Numbered from the stretch's first letter, positions 53,425 through 62,792 are shown. The stretch is DNA of 64,000 nt from Mucilaginibacter sp. (GCF_025359345.1 NZ_JANYGQ010000009.1:62001-126000), one strand, 5' to 3'. The notes: generated by a model from the sequence alone, not told the origin. Numbers and translations: made by a program.

Positions 53425-53510
53425 AACGCAAGCTGTTAAGTAAAACGATGTGGATTTATTAATACCAATGCGTATATCTAACTCACATTAATTTAAATAT
53501 CAGTACTATT

Positions 53511-53544
53511 AAAAACAGCCGGGGAAAACTCCCCGGCTGTTTTT
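53511..53544. terminator. Bidirectional intrinsic terminator between convergent genes
   Basis: 53511-53524 (AAAAACAGCCGGGG) pairs perfectly with 53531-53544, loop of 6; T-runs on both strands. Serves the OMP gene (+) and the START gene (-). Confidence 0.85.
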
Positions 53545-53568
53545 GTTACTAATCAATGCTTTTTCTGG

Positions 53569-54210
53569 CTAGTCTTTAATAAAGCTTAGCTCCGCATCGT
53601 GGTATAAAGGCTTTTTTATTTGCGATTTTAGGCCCTGGAAACTTTTCATTGGTCCTTCCGCAGCAAAAAGATTTACCAGCCAGGCCGGGAGGTTGCCACC
53701 GGGATCCAACTGTAAGGTATACACAACTTTTAGGAAATTCTTCTTCAGCGGCGTTATTACCCACAGTCCTTTTGACGAGCGCACCCGTACAATACCATCT
53801 TTTACCGGTACCATTCCATTCACAGCAGGGCCATCAATTGTAATAACCTTAGTCTCGGGGTTTTGGCTTACTGTTAGGTGCGCAACAAAATCACGGTTCT
53901 GTACCGGCCATGGGATATTTATCTCTGAATAATAATATAGTTCGCCGGGCGAAACCTGCTTAACAAGTGTGCATAGCTTTGTATGATAAAGCCATTCGGG
54001 ACAGTTTTTCACGTCAAGCAAAACCTTTACCAGCTGCGATGAGGTGGCATTAAGTTCACATTCAACTTTTATCGCCTTAAATTTCGACCCGGTAACATTG
54101 CTGGTGTATACCTTTATGCCATCATTTTCACTCTTAAGTTTCCAGTCTGTTTGCGCAGAAACACCGGAAAGCTTTAAAACAAGAAATGTAGCAATAATGA
54201 CCCTGTACAT
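53569..54210 (-). CDS. START-domain lipid-binding protein, exported
   Basis: 213 residues. Signal peptide (ends GVSAQ) and one START/SRPBCC domain: DWKLKSENDGIKVYTSNVTGSKFKAIKVE, CPEWLYHTKLCTLVKQVSPGELYYYSEINIPWPVQNRDFVA, and the C-terminal helix GNLPAWLVNLFAAEGPMKSFQGLKSQI. Likely a periplasmic carrier of a lipid or other hydrophobic ligand. Ligand unknown. Confidence 0.88.
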   Translation of the reverse strand: MYRVIIATFLVLKLSGVSAQTDWKLKSENDGIKVYTSNVTGSKFKAIKVECELNATSSQLVKVLLDVKNCPEWLYHTKLCTLVKQVSPGELYYYSEINIPWPVQNRDFVAHLTVSQNPETKVITIDGPAVNGMVPVKDGIVRVRSSKGLWVITPLKKNFLKVVYTLQLDPGGNLPAWLVNLFAAEGPMKSFQGLKSQIKKPLYHDAELSFIKD

Positions 54211-54370
54211 TAAAAAATTGTTATATAAATATCAAATTTAAACTTCCTTACGGTTCCTGTAGCAACTTGTGTGCTTTTTGACATTATACAGGCAATTGGG
54301 CATCGTTGCCATTTTTTTCAGCCTGTTTGCAACTAATCTTTGAATTTTCTTTATGTTTATGGCTTTAGGT

Positions 54371-54931
54371 ATGAAGAGAACTTTACTGTTGCTAATTGTT
54401 GTTTTGATGTGCTCGCTGGGTGCCCTCGCGCAGGTTACCATGAAAACGCACCTAAGCCTGGGCGTCGAATATGGGCTAACAACGGGAAGTCTTTCTGATT
54501 TCTACGGTTCGGTTATAGGTACATCATTAAAAATAGAAGTTCCCGTTGGTTCTCCCGACTTTAATTTAACTGGCACTATTGGTTATACCGCTTACCTGGT
54601 ACGTCTTGATTATAATGGCCCCCTTGTTTTAAACGCCGAAAAATTTATTCCTGTTGAGATTGGCGCCAAATACTATTTCACCAAAATAGCCTATTTTGAA
54701 GGTGATGCCGGTATATCGCAAAATGTGCAAAGCAATTTTACGGGATCAAAAACAGCATTTATTTATTCGCCTATGATAGGTATTTCTGCCCCCAGCAACA
54801 ACCATAAATCAACCATTGATTTAGGTTTGCGGTTCGAAAGCCGGGGTGATAACCACCAGGTTGCCGTTCGGGTAGCCTACCGTTTCGGGCCAACATTTCC
54901 GAAGCCCGAAAAACCGAAAGGGGCTAAGTAA
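54371..54931 (+). CDS. Small outer-membrane beta-barrel, divergent paralogue
   Basis: 186 residues from the ATG at 54371 (MKRTLLLLIVVLMCSLGALAQ, signal peptide); an upstream ATG at 54353 would add only six residues. Strand pattern follows the copies at 52-53 kb: LSLGVEYGLTTGSLSDFYGSVIGTSLKIEVPVGS, FIPVEIGAKYYFTKIAYFEGDAGIS, and FESRGDNHQVAVRVAYRF. Ends with a Pro/Lys tail. Third member of a local outer-membrane protein family. Confidence 0.75.
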   Translation: MKRTLLLLIVVLMCSLGALAQVTMKTHLSLGVEYGLTTGSLSDFYGSVIGTSLKIEVPVGSPDFNLTGTIGYTAYLVRLDYNGPLVLNAEKFIPVEIGAKYYFTKIAYFEGDAGISQNVQSNFTGSKTAFIYSPMIGISAPSNNHKSTIDLGLRFESRGDNHQVAVRVAYRFGPTFPKPEKPKGAK

Positions 54932-55035
54932 ATCCCTTCATCCTCCTTTTTATTTTTTTCGTATAAATGTGCCCAACAATCGTTTTGCTTTAGCGCATTA
55001 TTGTGTAATTTCGGCGTTTATCACTCAATACAAAA

Positions 55036-57450
55036 GTGCTTAGCATCCTTAAAAAAGAAATCACGTCATATCTCAGCTCACTGGTGGCCTATGTTACCAT
55101 TGGGGTGTTTTTATTAGTACTGGGCCTGTTTTTATGGGTATTCCCCGAGTCGAGCATACTTGATTATGGCTATGCCGGTTTAGATAGCCTTTTTAACACT
55201 GCCCCCTACCTTTTTATGTTCCTGATACCGGGCATCACCATGCGGTCGCTGGCCGAAGAACGTAAGGAAGGCACCTTCGAAATTCTGCTTACCCGCCCCC
55301 TTGCCGACTGGCAAATTGTGCTGGGCAAGTATTTTGCATCGTTGCTGCTGGTGTTGTTTGCGTTGCTGCCTACCCTGGTTTATTATTATTCGGTTTATCA
55401 ATTAGGTGCGCCAAAGGGCAATATTGATACCGGCGGCGTAATTGGCTCGTATATTGGTTTATTTTTACTCGGCGCAGCATTTGCCGCGATTGGTTTATTC
55501 GCGTCCTCAATAAGTAAAAACCAGATCATAGCGTTTACGATAGCTGTATTCCTGTGTTTCTTTTTTTACAGCGGGTTTGATTCATTAAGTCAGTTATTGT
55601 CGCTACAGAGCCTTAGCCTGCAGGACCTGGGCATTACCCAGCATTACCAATCAGTAAGCCGCGGCGTGCTGGATACGCGTGATTTGGCCTATTTTATAAT
55701 TTTGACGGGATTATTTATTTGCCTTACGCTATTTGTATTGATAAGACAGCGCCAAAAAAGCCTGCGTGGAGCAGATGCAATATTTTGCGGTACCACCCTG
55801 GGCGTTTTGATACTCCTTGGCGTATTGTCAAATGTCACTTTTACCCGGTTTGATTTTACCAAAGAAAAACGGTTTACCATATCGCCAATAACACGTGGCA
55901 TAATGAGCAACCTTAAAGACCCGGTAAGGATTGTTGTTTATTTAAAGGGCGATAACTTTTCGGCTGAACTGAAACGGCTGCAACATGCCACCCGCGATAT
56001 GCTGCTTGATTTACAGGCCTACAGTCATGATAAAATTCAGTTTGAATTGGTGGATCCACTGGCGTATATTAAAAAATTACCCGATGCCCAGCAAAAGGCC
56101 GTTTATGATACCCTGGAAAGCAAAGGTATAGTTGGCGAACAACATACCGTAAAAACCGATAACGGTGTTTCCGAAATGCTGATTTTCCCCGAGGCTTTGG
56201 TGCAGTTTGAGGGCCGCACAATTGCAGTTAAGCTACTTCAAACACGCATTGGTTCGTCCGGGGAAGAAATCACCAACAACTCTATCCAAAACCTGGAATA
56301 TGCCTTTTCATCGGCCATAAAGAAAGTAACCAGCGGAGGCAAGCCGCTTATTGGCTTCACAGAGGGGCACAGGGAACTAACCGATTTACAATTGTATTGG
56401 GCCATGAACTCGCTAGCCGACGGGTACCAGGTTGGGCGCGTTAATTTGGCCACCATCCCGCTAAAGGTATTGCTGCGCCTGAGTATGCTGGTAATCCCCA
56501 AGCCTGATACCAAATTCAGTGAGGTTGAGAAGTTTAAGATAGATCAATACATTATGCGCGGTGGCCGTGTGTTATGGGCCATTGACCAGGTAAATGCCGA
56601 ATTAGATAGCCTGAAGGGCCATGGCGGTGAACAAATGTCGTTCCCGAAGCAACTTGACCTGGATGACCAGCTTTTTACCTACGGTGTGCGCATTAATTAC
56701 GATTTGATTGCCGATATGCGCTGCGCTCAAATTCCATTAACTACCGGCTCGGCGGGTGGCCAGGCCCAAATACAGCTGTTGCCCTGGTTATATTATCCAA
56801 TTTTTATCCCTGCATCAAAAAACCCGGTGGTAAAAAACCTTGATGGCATCCGCAGCGAGTTTGCCAGCACTATTGACACCCTCGCCATAAAAAACGTAAA
56901 GAAAACGGTACTACTTACCTCATCTCCCTATAATAAAAAAATAAGCGCGCCGCATATTATTTCGTTGCAGGCTGTTCAGCAAGAGCCAAACCCTAAGGAA
57001 TTCCGGGGCGAGCCCCAAACAGTAGCCGTATTGCTGGAAGGCCAGTTTAAGTCCGACTTTCAAAACCGCCCGTCACCCGAAGGCCTGAACGAAAATGTAC
57101 CTGTACTGCCGCTAAGCAAACACACCAAAATGATTGTTGTGAGCGATGGCGACATACTAAAGAACCAAATAGGTGCCGATGGCTCACCATACCCCCTTGG
57201 GTACGACCATTATACCCAGCAAAATTTTGGCAACAAAAATCTTTTACTGAATATTGCCGACTACATGACCGACGACTCCGGCCTGATAGACCTGCGGACG
57301 AAGGAAATAAAAATACGGCTGCTTGACAGGCCGCGCATCCGGGTTGAAAAACTATACTGGCAGGTTTTTAATAATGCCCTGCCCTTGGGTTTGTTGGTAA
57401 TATTTGCTATTTTTCAACATTATATGCGCAAAAGAAAGTATGCTCATTAA
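55036..57450 (+). CDS. GldF-GldG fusion, gliding-motility ABC transporter
   Basis: 804 residues starting with GTG. Residues 1-240 are GldF-like ABC permease: LSILKKEITSYLSSLVAYVTIGVFLLVLGLFLWVFPESSILDYGYA, MRSLAEERKEGTFEILLTRPLADWQIVLGKY, six spans. Residues 245-804 are GldG: one span, FTKEKRFTISPITRGIMSNLKDPVRIVVYLKGD, and the DUF4350-like domain GHRELTDLQLYWAMNSLADGYQV, ending with a last span. In most Bacteroidota these are two genes. The ATPase GldA is not in the window. Confidence 0.88.
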   Translation: MLSILKKEITSYLSSLVAYVTIGVFLLVLGLFLWVFPESSILDYGYAGLDSLFNTAPYLFMFLIPGITMRSLAEERKEGTFEILLTRPLADWQIVLGKYFASLLLVLFALLPTLVYYYSVYQLGAPKGNIDTGGVIGSYIGLFLLGAAFAAIGLFASSISKNQIIAFTIAVFLCFFFYSGFDSLSQLLSLQSLSLQDLGITQHYQSVSRGVLDTRDLAYFIILTGLFICLTLFVLIRQRQKSLRGADAIFCGTTLGVLILLGVLSNVTFTRFDFTKEKRFTISPITRGIMSNLKDPVRIVVYLKGDNFSAELKRLQHATRDMLLDLQAYSHDKIQFELVDPLAYIKKLPDAQQKAVYDTLESKGIVGEQHTVKTDNGVSEMLIFPEALVQFEGRTIAVKLLQTRIGSSGEEITNNSIQNLEYAFSSAIKKVTSGGKPLIGFTEGHRELTDLQLYWAMNSLADGYQVGRVNLATIPLKVLLRLSMLVIPKPDTKFSEVEKFKIDQYIMRGGRVLWAIDQVNAELDSLKGHGGEQMSFPKQLDLDDQLFTYGVRINYDLIADMRCAQIPLTTGSAGGQAQIQLLPWLYYPIFIPASKNPVVKNLDGIRSEFASTIDTLAIKNVKKTVLLTSSPYNKKISAPHIISLQAVQQEPNPKEFRGEPQTVAVLLEGQFKSDFQNRPSPEGLNENVPVLPLSKHTKMIVVSDGDILKNQIGADGSPYPLGYDHYTQQNFGNKNLLLNIADYMTDDSGLIDLRTKEIKIRLLDRPRIRVEKLYWQVFNNALPLGLLVIFAIFQHYMRKRKYAH

Positions 57451-57456
57451 ATTATT

Positions 57457-57464
57457 TACTTTTG
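57457..57464 (+). promoter_or_regulatory. -7 promoter element of dnaN
   Basis: TACTTTTG, 19 nt before the ATG. Confidence 0.5.
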
Positions 57465-57483
57465 ATAGATTAATTCCAATTAT

Positions 57484-58608
57484 ATGAGATTTATTGTTTC
57501 TACATCAACATTACTAAAGCAACTACAGGCTGTTAGCGGGGCCTTGAGCAATAGTACGGTGTTGCCCATACTTGAAAACTTTTTGTTCGAGATAAAAGAT
57601 GGAAACTTAACGATATCGGCCACCGATCTGCAAACCAGCATGACCACTTCTTTGCCTGTTGAGGCTAAGGAAAATGGCCGTATAGCTATACCCTCGCGTA
57701 TTTTGTTAGAGACTTTAAAGTCGTTGCCCGAGCAGCCTGTAAATTTTTCGGTTGATGACACTACGTTTGCCATTGAAATAAACGCCGGCGACGGTAAATA
57801 CAAGCTAAACGGTGAAAACGGCGAGGACTTCCCTAAAATACCTGTTGTTGAGAATGCTTCGTCAGTAAATCTGCCGGCTTCTGTTTTAGGCGAAGCGATA
57901 AACAAAACCATTTTTGCGGTTAGTAACGATGAGTTGCGCCCGGCAATGACGGGGGTTTACTGCCAGCTGTCTACATCGTCGCTTACGTTTGTAGCTACCG
58001 ATGCCCACAAACTGGTACGCTACCGCCGTAAAGATGCCAAAGCTGCAAGCACAACATCGTTTATATTGCCTAAAAAAGCGCTTACACTTTTAAAATCATC
58101 GCTGCCAAGCGACGATGTTAATGTTGCAGTTGAATACAACAGCACCAGCGCATTCTTCAAATTTGGCAACATTAACCTGGTTTGCCGTTTGATAGACGAA
58201 CGTTACCCTGATTACGAAGCGGTTATCCCGTTAAATAATCCGAATAAATTAAGTATCGACCGCCAGGCATTTTTAGGCTCGCTTAGCCGCGTTGCTATTT
58301 ATGCCAACAAGACCACCCACCAGGTAAGGCTTAAAATAAACGGCAGCGAGCTTAATATATCATCAGAAGATATTGATTTTGCCAACGAGGCGCACGAACG
58401 TTTAAGCTGCCAGTATGAGGGCGAGGATATGGAAATTGGTTTTAACGCCCGTTTCCTTATCGAGATGCTTAAAAACTTAAGCTGCGAAGAAGTGTCACTT
58501 GAAATGTCGACCCCTAACCGCGCAGGTATCCTGTTGCCACAGGGTGGTGACGAAAATGAAGATGTACTGATGCTGGTTATGCCGGTAATGTTAAATAGCT
58601 ACGCATAA
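57484..58608 (+). CDS. dnaN: DNA polymerase III beta subunit (sliding clamp)
   Basis: Ring clamp for replication. 374 residues, three clamp domains: MRFIVSTSTLLKQLQAVSGALSNSTVLPILENFLFEI, IPKIPVVENASSVNLPASVLGEAINKTIFAVSNDELRPAMTGVYCQL-type second domain, and FEEMSTPNRAGILLPQGGDENEDVLMLVMPVMLN at the C-terminus. Not next to dnaA here. Its own promoter and terminator bracket it. Confidence 0.97.
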   Translation: MRFIVSTSTLLKQLQAVSGALSNSTVLPILENFLFEIKDGNLTISATDLQTSMTTSLPVEAKENGRIAIPSRILLETLKSLPEQPVNFSVDDTTFAIEINAGDGKYKLNGENGEDFPKIPVVENASSVNLPASVLGEAINKTIFAVSNDELRPAMTGVYCQLSTSSLTFVATDAHKLVRYRRKDAKAASTTSFILPKKALTLLKSSLPSDDVNVAVEYNSTSAFFKFGNINLVCRLIDERYPDYEAVIPLNNPNKLSIDRQAFLGSLSRVAIYANKTTHQVRLKINGSELNISSEDIDFANEAHERLSCQYEGEDMEIGFNARFLIEMLKNLSCEEVSLEMSTPNRAGILLPQGGDENEDVLMLVMPVMLNSYA

Positions 58609-58680
58609 ACAGTGAGTAGTGAATGGAGAGTGGTTTTAGTCTTAACTAAACCTGCCAACTGCCAATTCGCTACTGCAACT
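58609..58680. repeat. Paired inverted heptamer array (GTGAATG family)
   Basis: Left arm begins at the dnaN stop (GTGAGTA, GTGAATG units); right arm 58651-58680 has CTGCCAA-type complement units, both with a 7-nt period. Confidence 0.6.
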
Positions 58681-58689
58681 AATAAAAAG

Positions 58690-58716
58690 AGTCCGGCGTA
58701 AAAACCGGACTTTTTT
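58690..58716 (+). terminator. Intrinsic terminator of dnaN
   Basis: AGTCCGG/CCGGACT, 8-nt loop, followed by TTTTTT. Confidence 0.8.
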
Positions 58717-58768
58717 GTTCAACACTATAACAAAACTTATTATAAGCAGTTATAATAGCATTTACTGT

Positions 58769-59431
58769 ATGAAAACCAGGTTAGCCGCTTTATTCTTTAT
58801 TATTGCTATTACCGTTTTGGCATCATGTAAAAGCAATGATAATGTATTTACAAAAAAGGTTTCAACAGCCATAAATGTTGTAAATGCATCGGCCGGTAAC
58901 ATAAATTTTTATGTAAACGGCACCCGCCAAAATAACACTTCGGCGTTGACGCCGGGCGGCCAAACTTTTTACCTTACAGTGCCGGCGGGCTTACAAAACT
59001 TTCAAATTAAAAAAGATGGCAGCCCCGATTATTTAATAAGCATACCGCTAAATTTAAAAGACAGTTTGTACCACTCGCTTTACATAGCCGGCGAAAGTCT
59101 TGATAAAACATTAGTAACTATCGATACTTTGATAGTAGACACCAACAAGGTTCAATTACGATTTGTGCATACAACACCCGGCGCCGGTATTTTCGATGTT
59201 AAAATTGGCGATACACTTAAATTTCATTCCGCATTTAAAACATCGTCATCGTTTTTATCTGTTGGAAGCGGATTAAAAGAAATAAAGGTTTTCGAGACGG
59301 GTTCGTCAACACCTAAAATAGATACCATCGTATCGATGTCGCCAAACAAAGGATACACAATATTTACGAAAGGTACGCTAACTGGAACAGGCAGTTCAAA
59401 ATTCAGCCTGGGCATGGCGCTTAATTTTTAA
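58769..59431 (+). CDS. DUF4397 lipoprotein
   Basis: 220 residues from the ATG at 58769; a longer frame begins in the dnaN terminator T-run and is rejected. Lipobox TVLASC (Cys21). Beta-rich DUF4397 domain: STAINVVNASAGNINFYVNGTRQNN, FYLTVPAGLQNFQIK, VQLRFVHTTPGAGIFDVKIGDTL. DUF4397 is an immunoglobulin-like repeat; surface or periplasmic role unknown. Its stop is 6 bp before the next DUF4397 gene. Confidence 0.8.
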   Translation: MKTRLAALFFIIAITVLASCKSNDNVFTKKVSTAINVVNASAGNINFYVNGTRQNNTSALTPGGQTFYLTVPAGLQNFQIKKDGSPDYLISIPLNLKDSLYHSLYIAGESLDKTLVTIDTLIVDTNKVQLRFVHTTPGAGIFDVKIGDTLKFHSAFKTSSSFLSVGSGLKEIKVFETGSSTPKIDTIVSMSPNKGYTIFTKGTLTGTGSSKFSLGMALNF

Positions 59432-59437
59432 TAGGAT

Positions 59438-60157
59438 ATGAGTTCAAAAATAAAATGGAAAATATCGGCCTTCCTGCTTACTTTTTTAGCAGTATTTTGG
59501 TTTATGTCGATATTATCTTCGTGTGGTAAAGGCGCTAACGTAAGTACTGCAAGTCTCAACATTAAATACGAGGTATTAAACTTAAGCCCGGATGTTTTAC
59601 CTATCGACCTTTATATAAGGTTCCTCAAAACAAATAACACGCCGTTTAGATATTCGGTAAACCAGGGATATTTTGTGGTGCCATATACCGACACCCCTTA
59701 CCTCATACGATCTAATAGGATTAACGGCGGACCTGCTATACTCTCCCGGTCGGATATTTTGACCAGGAACGCGCAATACAGTCTTTTTATAACAGGCACC
59801 GTTGCTGATAATTCGCTCAAGACAATTTTTACCGTCGACACCGCCATCCTGCCCAAAGTTGGCCGTGGAAAAGTACGTTTTGTTGACGCCTCCCCATCGG
59901 GTATTAACGGACTTGATGTTTATGCCAACGGCACGAAAGCGTTCAGCAAGATAAAGTATCCCACTTTTTCGGACTTTGTTGAATTACCAATTGGCAACTA
60001 CGATTTCCAGGTTTATGCGACCGGTTCATCCTCTGTACTAACAACCTTAACAAACTTTCAAATTGATGATGGTAAGTTGTACACCCTATACGCTTACGGC
60101 TACACCACCAGGCCGGATTCAGCTGCGTTTAATGCTGCGATAATTACTAATAAGTAG
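59438..60157 (+). CDS. DUF4397 lipoprotein (second copy)
   Basis: 239 residues, lipobox ILSSCG (about Cys28). Same domain pattern: YEVLNLSPDVLPIDLYIRFLKTNN, then GKVRFVDASPSGINGLDVYANGTKAFSKIKYPTFSDFVELPIGNYDFQVYATG. Probable operon with the gene before it. Confidence 0.8.
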   Translation: MSSKIKWKISAFLLTFLAVFWFMSILSSCGKGANVSTASLNIKYEVLNLSPDVLPIDLYIRFLKTNNTPFRYSVNQGYFVVPYTDTPYLIRSNRINGGPAILSRSDILTRNAQYSLFITGTVADNSLKTIFTVDTAILPKVGRGKVRFVDASPSGINGLDVYANGTKAFSKIKYPTFSDFVELPIGNYDFQVYATGSSSVLTTLTNFQIDDGKLYTLYAYGYTTRPDSAAFNAAIITNK

Positions 60158-60168
60158 AGGCACATGTC

Positions 60169-60270
60169 GTAAAGTTGAAATGTTTGAAGTTTGAAAAGTT
60201 ACCCTTTTTAAGCCTGCAAAGTTTCGATCATCATCAACATTACAACTTTCAACGTTGCAACTTTCCAACG
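60169..60270. repeat. Paired inverted short tandem array (AAGTTGAAATGTTTG family)
   Basis: Left arm 60170-60201 repeats GTTGAAA/GTTTGAA units; right arm 60233-60270 has CAACATTA, CAACTTT, CAACGTTG units, the complement. The frame upstream of dedA runs through it and is not coding. Same family as 62732-62770. Confidence 0.7.
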
Positions 60271-60297
60271 AATTGGAATCTAATCAACAAAAAAACA

Positions 60298-60305
60298 TAT
60301 TTTTG
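60298..60305 (+). promoter_or_regulatory. -7 promoter element of dedA
   Basis: TATTTTTG, 16 nt before the GTG start at 60322; supports that start. Confidence 0.5.
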
Positions 60306-60321
60306 CCCAAATCTTAAAACA

Positions 60322-60975
60322 GTGGAAGTAATTAAAGGCATTATTGATTTTATTTTACACATCGACAAGCATCTGTCTGACATAATCAGCCAATATCATG
60401 GCCTTACTTATCTAATACTGTTCGCCATAATTTTTGCCGAAACCGGCTTTGTGGTTACACCATTTTTACCCGGCGACTCACTGTTATTTGCTGCAGGTGC
60501 GCTTATCGCCGGCGGGGCTACCGGCTTAAATATATTTTTGTTGGGGATTATACTGATAGTTGCCGCATTTGCCGGTAACACGGTTAACTATCTGTTAGGC
60601 AACTACCTGGGGCCGAAGGTATTTAAAGAAAAAAATAAGATACTTAAGCTTGATTATTACCTGCAAACCAAGGCTTTTTTTGATAAACATGGCGGCAAGG
60701 CGGTTATTTTCAGCCGGTTTATGCCAATAATACGCACCATTGCACCCTTTGTAGCAGGTGTTGGCAAAATGCCGATAGGCCGTTACAGTTTATATAATAT
60801 TATTGGCGGCGCTGCCTGGATAATCCTTTTCCTGTTCGCCGGTTTTGAATTGGGTACTGTCCCCTTTTTTAAGGCACATTTTGCGCTGATCGGGGTTGCA
60901 ATTATCCTGATTTCAATTATCCCGCCAATTTATGCAGCTATAATGAGCAGGGGAACTAAGAAACCTGCTCGGTAA
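60322..60975 (+). CDS. DedA-family membrane protein
   Basis: 217 residues from a GTG start (60322), chosen because a -7 element lies just upstream and the longer frame crosses a repeat. Six spans or so. DedA motifs: FAETGFVVTPFLPGDSLLFAAGALIAGG and FFDKHGGKAVIFSRFMPIIRTIAPFVAGVGKMP with the two conserved Arg. DedA/SNARE-associated proteins act as lipid scramblases or flippases (undecaprenyl phosphate, phospholipids). The 3' end overlaps the convergent TMEM175 gene by 20 bp. Confidence 0.92.
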   Translation: MEVIKGIIDFILHIDKHLSDIISQYHGLTYLILFAIIFAETGFVVTPFLPGDSLLFAAGALIAGGATGLNIFLLGIILIVAAFAGNTVNYLLGNYLGPKVFKEKNKILKLDYYLQTKAFFDKHGGKAVIFSRFMPIIRTIAPFVAGVGKMPIGRYSLYNIIGGAAWIILFLFAGFELGTVPFFKAHFALIGVAIILISIIPPIYAAIMSRGTKKPAR

Positions 60976-61696
60976 TACCGCCGAATCTTTTTCGCGCCTT
61001 TTTTCCGCGTATGGCAAACAGAAAACTGTAAAGGAAAGGTATCGCCATATAAATAAACCCTGAAGTACCTTTATCCTTTAGGGGCGCCAGCAATACAAAC
61101 AAAATTCCGATAATACCCAGGCAGGCGTTTAAAATATTTAGCAATATAAAAGTGTCTGTCTCAAATATTTCGCTTGGCGAAAGTTTTATTTCTGCGGCTT
61201 GTTTTTTGGCGTGAACGTGCATCAGGTAAAACAGCAGGTAAATAGCTGCGTAGCCCGAGTGGTAAACATACATTAGCGTTGGCTGCTGCTGTTCAGTTAT
61301 CATAATGCCGATATGGCCATGGTCGTTATAATGGCCTCCGGAAAATAAAGCAGTAAAAAGGAATTTCAATGGATATACGTACATCAGCACCACGAAAAGC
61401 AGCATGGCATTCAATGAGGTAACGCGTGCATCATTTAGGCCGTACCTGCGGAAGTAAATATTCTGGCTGTTCCATATCGTAAACAAAATACCAAAGCAGC
61501 AGGCAAATGCAAAAAAGCCTTTAAAAACTTCAAAAAGCTCATCGAAAGTCTTTGGCACCTCCAGCGATACCATAATCAGCGTAATTGCAAAAGCAAAAAC
61601 AGCATCGCTAAATGTTTCCAACCTCGAGGGTTCGTGGCTGCGCCATACAAATACGGATTCCTTCTTTTTGGTTAGTGATGCTATTTTTTTTCTCAT
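60956..61696 (-). CDS. TMEM175-like potassium channel (DUF1211)
   Basis: 246 residues, about six spans. The filter/pore signature is RLETFSDAVFAFAITLIMVSLEVP (FSDAVFAI-type motif, Arg-x-x-x-FSD). Bacterial TMEM175 proteins form tetrameric K+-leak channels. It begins 3 bp after the ancestral stop of the upstream phospholipase-like gene, so the two form an operon. Confidence 0.85.
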   Translation of the reverse strand: MRKKIASLTKKKESVFVWRSHEPSRLETFSDAVFAFAITLIMVSLEVPKTFDELFEVFKGFFAFACCFGILFTIWNSQNIYFRRYGLNDARVTSLNAMLLFVVLMYVYPLKFLFTALFSGGHYNDHGHIGIMITEQQQPTLMYVYHSGYAAIYLLFYLMHVHAKKQAAEIKLSPSEIFETDTFILLNILNACLGIIGILFVLLAPLKDKGTSGFIYMAIPFLYSFLFAIRGKKARKRFGGITEQVS

Positions 61697-61699
61697 GCG

Positions 61700-62659
61700 T
61701 TATTCAGTTAAAACTACCACTTTTCCGGCTCTATACAAAGCTTCCTCGTTTTGTATTTTCGTTTTTTCGGCATCGCCCATCGGCTTTGCAATTAATTTAT
61801 TCAAATCGGGCTGGCCGGCATCAACCTAGGCCGAATACCAATAACTGCCCACAGATAATATTGACTCCCGCATTCGGCGCTGAACCATACCCTTCAACAT
61901 CTTTTGATAGGCTTCAGCGTATCCTGCAGAATAATCCTTAACCTCCTTTTGCCCACGCCGTACCATTGCATACTTTTTATCAGCCGGGAAGCTTCTATCA
62001 AGCAGGCGTTCAAAACGGAGCACGGTATCGACCCTTGCAAACGAACTGCGGCATATTTTAAAAGCCTCGGTTAAGGGGTTTTGAATATAACGCGCTTTCC
62101 CCGCATAATAATGATAATGGTCGCCAAACAACTCGGGGAGCCGGCTTTCCCATAAGGCATGTATACCGGTTTGGTTGGTTAGCTGTCCGTTATAATTTTG
62201 TGTTAAATGCAAAGGCACATGCGCATCCGCAATATAATGCCCAAGGTTGGCTGATGTATTTAATATGGCAGTTGTGTCGTGCTCTTTAAACGCCCGCACC
62301 AACCTGTAATAGTTGTATTGAATGGTCCAGGGTACCGTTCCGTACTTATCGAGTGTGTCTGCTGTATATTTCGCAGCGGCATCGTACCAGTTATGCGGAA
62401 TGCGTTTAAACGGGTCTTTCCCATATTGGTCGGCGTTCAGAAAGTGCCGCCTGGCCTCAGTTGAATCCACGTAACGCCGTTTGTCGGCGCTGATGGCATG
62501 CTGGGTCAGATAGTCGATATTAGCGCGGTAAAAACCAGCCATGGGCTTAGGCAAGGTGTAAATAGCGAAGCGCCCAATCCTGTAGTGAGCATAAAATCCC
62601 CAGGAGCAGCACGTTGTTACAATTAAAATAGCCGCGCTAAACTTTAGGAAAAATTTCAT
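61700..62659 (-). pseudogene. S1/P1-nuclease / zinc phospholipase C-like gene cut by an amber codon
   Basis: Codons 1-277 (62659-61829) encode a signal peptide and a helical metal-enzyme fold: SWGFYAHYRIGRFAIYTLP (N-terminal Trp/His), LGHYIADAHVPLHLTQNYNGQLTN and TGIHALWESRLPELF (His/Asp ligands). TAG at 61826-61828 ends it, but the same frame continues for 41 residues (VDAGQPDLNKLIAKPMGDAEK ... VVVLTE) to a TAA at 61700-61702, 3 bp before the TMEM175 start. TGG (Trp) to TAG fits the context WYSA-W-VDAGQP. The catalytic part is complete, so the short protein may still work. Confidence 0.8.
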
Positions 62660-62731
62660 AACCAAATATAATGCGAATGTTTAATTCAACCCGGTGCAAA
62701 TGACAATTACCTGGATTTAGGATAGTTTAAG

Positions 62732-62770
62732 CAAACATTTCAACCTTAAAACATTACAACTTTTCAACAT
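62732..62770. repeat. Short tandem array (AAGTTGAAATGTTTG family), single arm
   Basis: CAACCTTAAAACATTACAAC-type units with a 7-9-nt period; the reverse complement contains GTTGAAATGTTTG, identical to the left arm at 60169. Lies before the rpsT promoter. Confidence 0.6.
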
Positions 62771-62792
62771 CACTAAAAAAATAAAAAAGGTG

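Noticed and set aside
60175..60321. N-terminal extension of DedA to 60175
   Set aside because: Passes through a short tandem array and the -7 promoter element; GTG at 60322 fits the family start.
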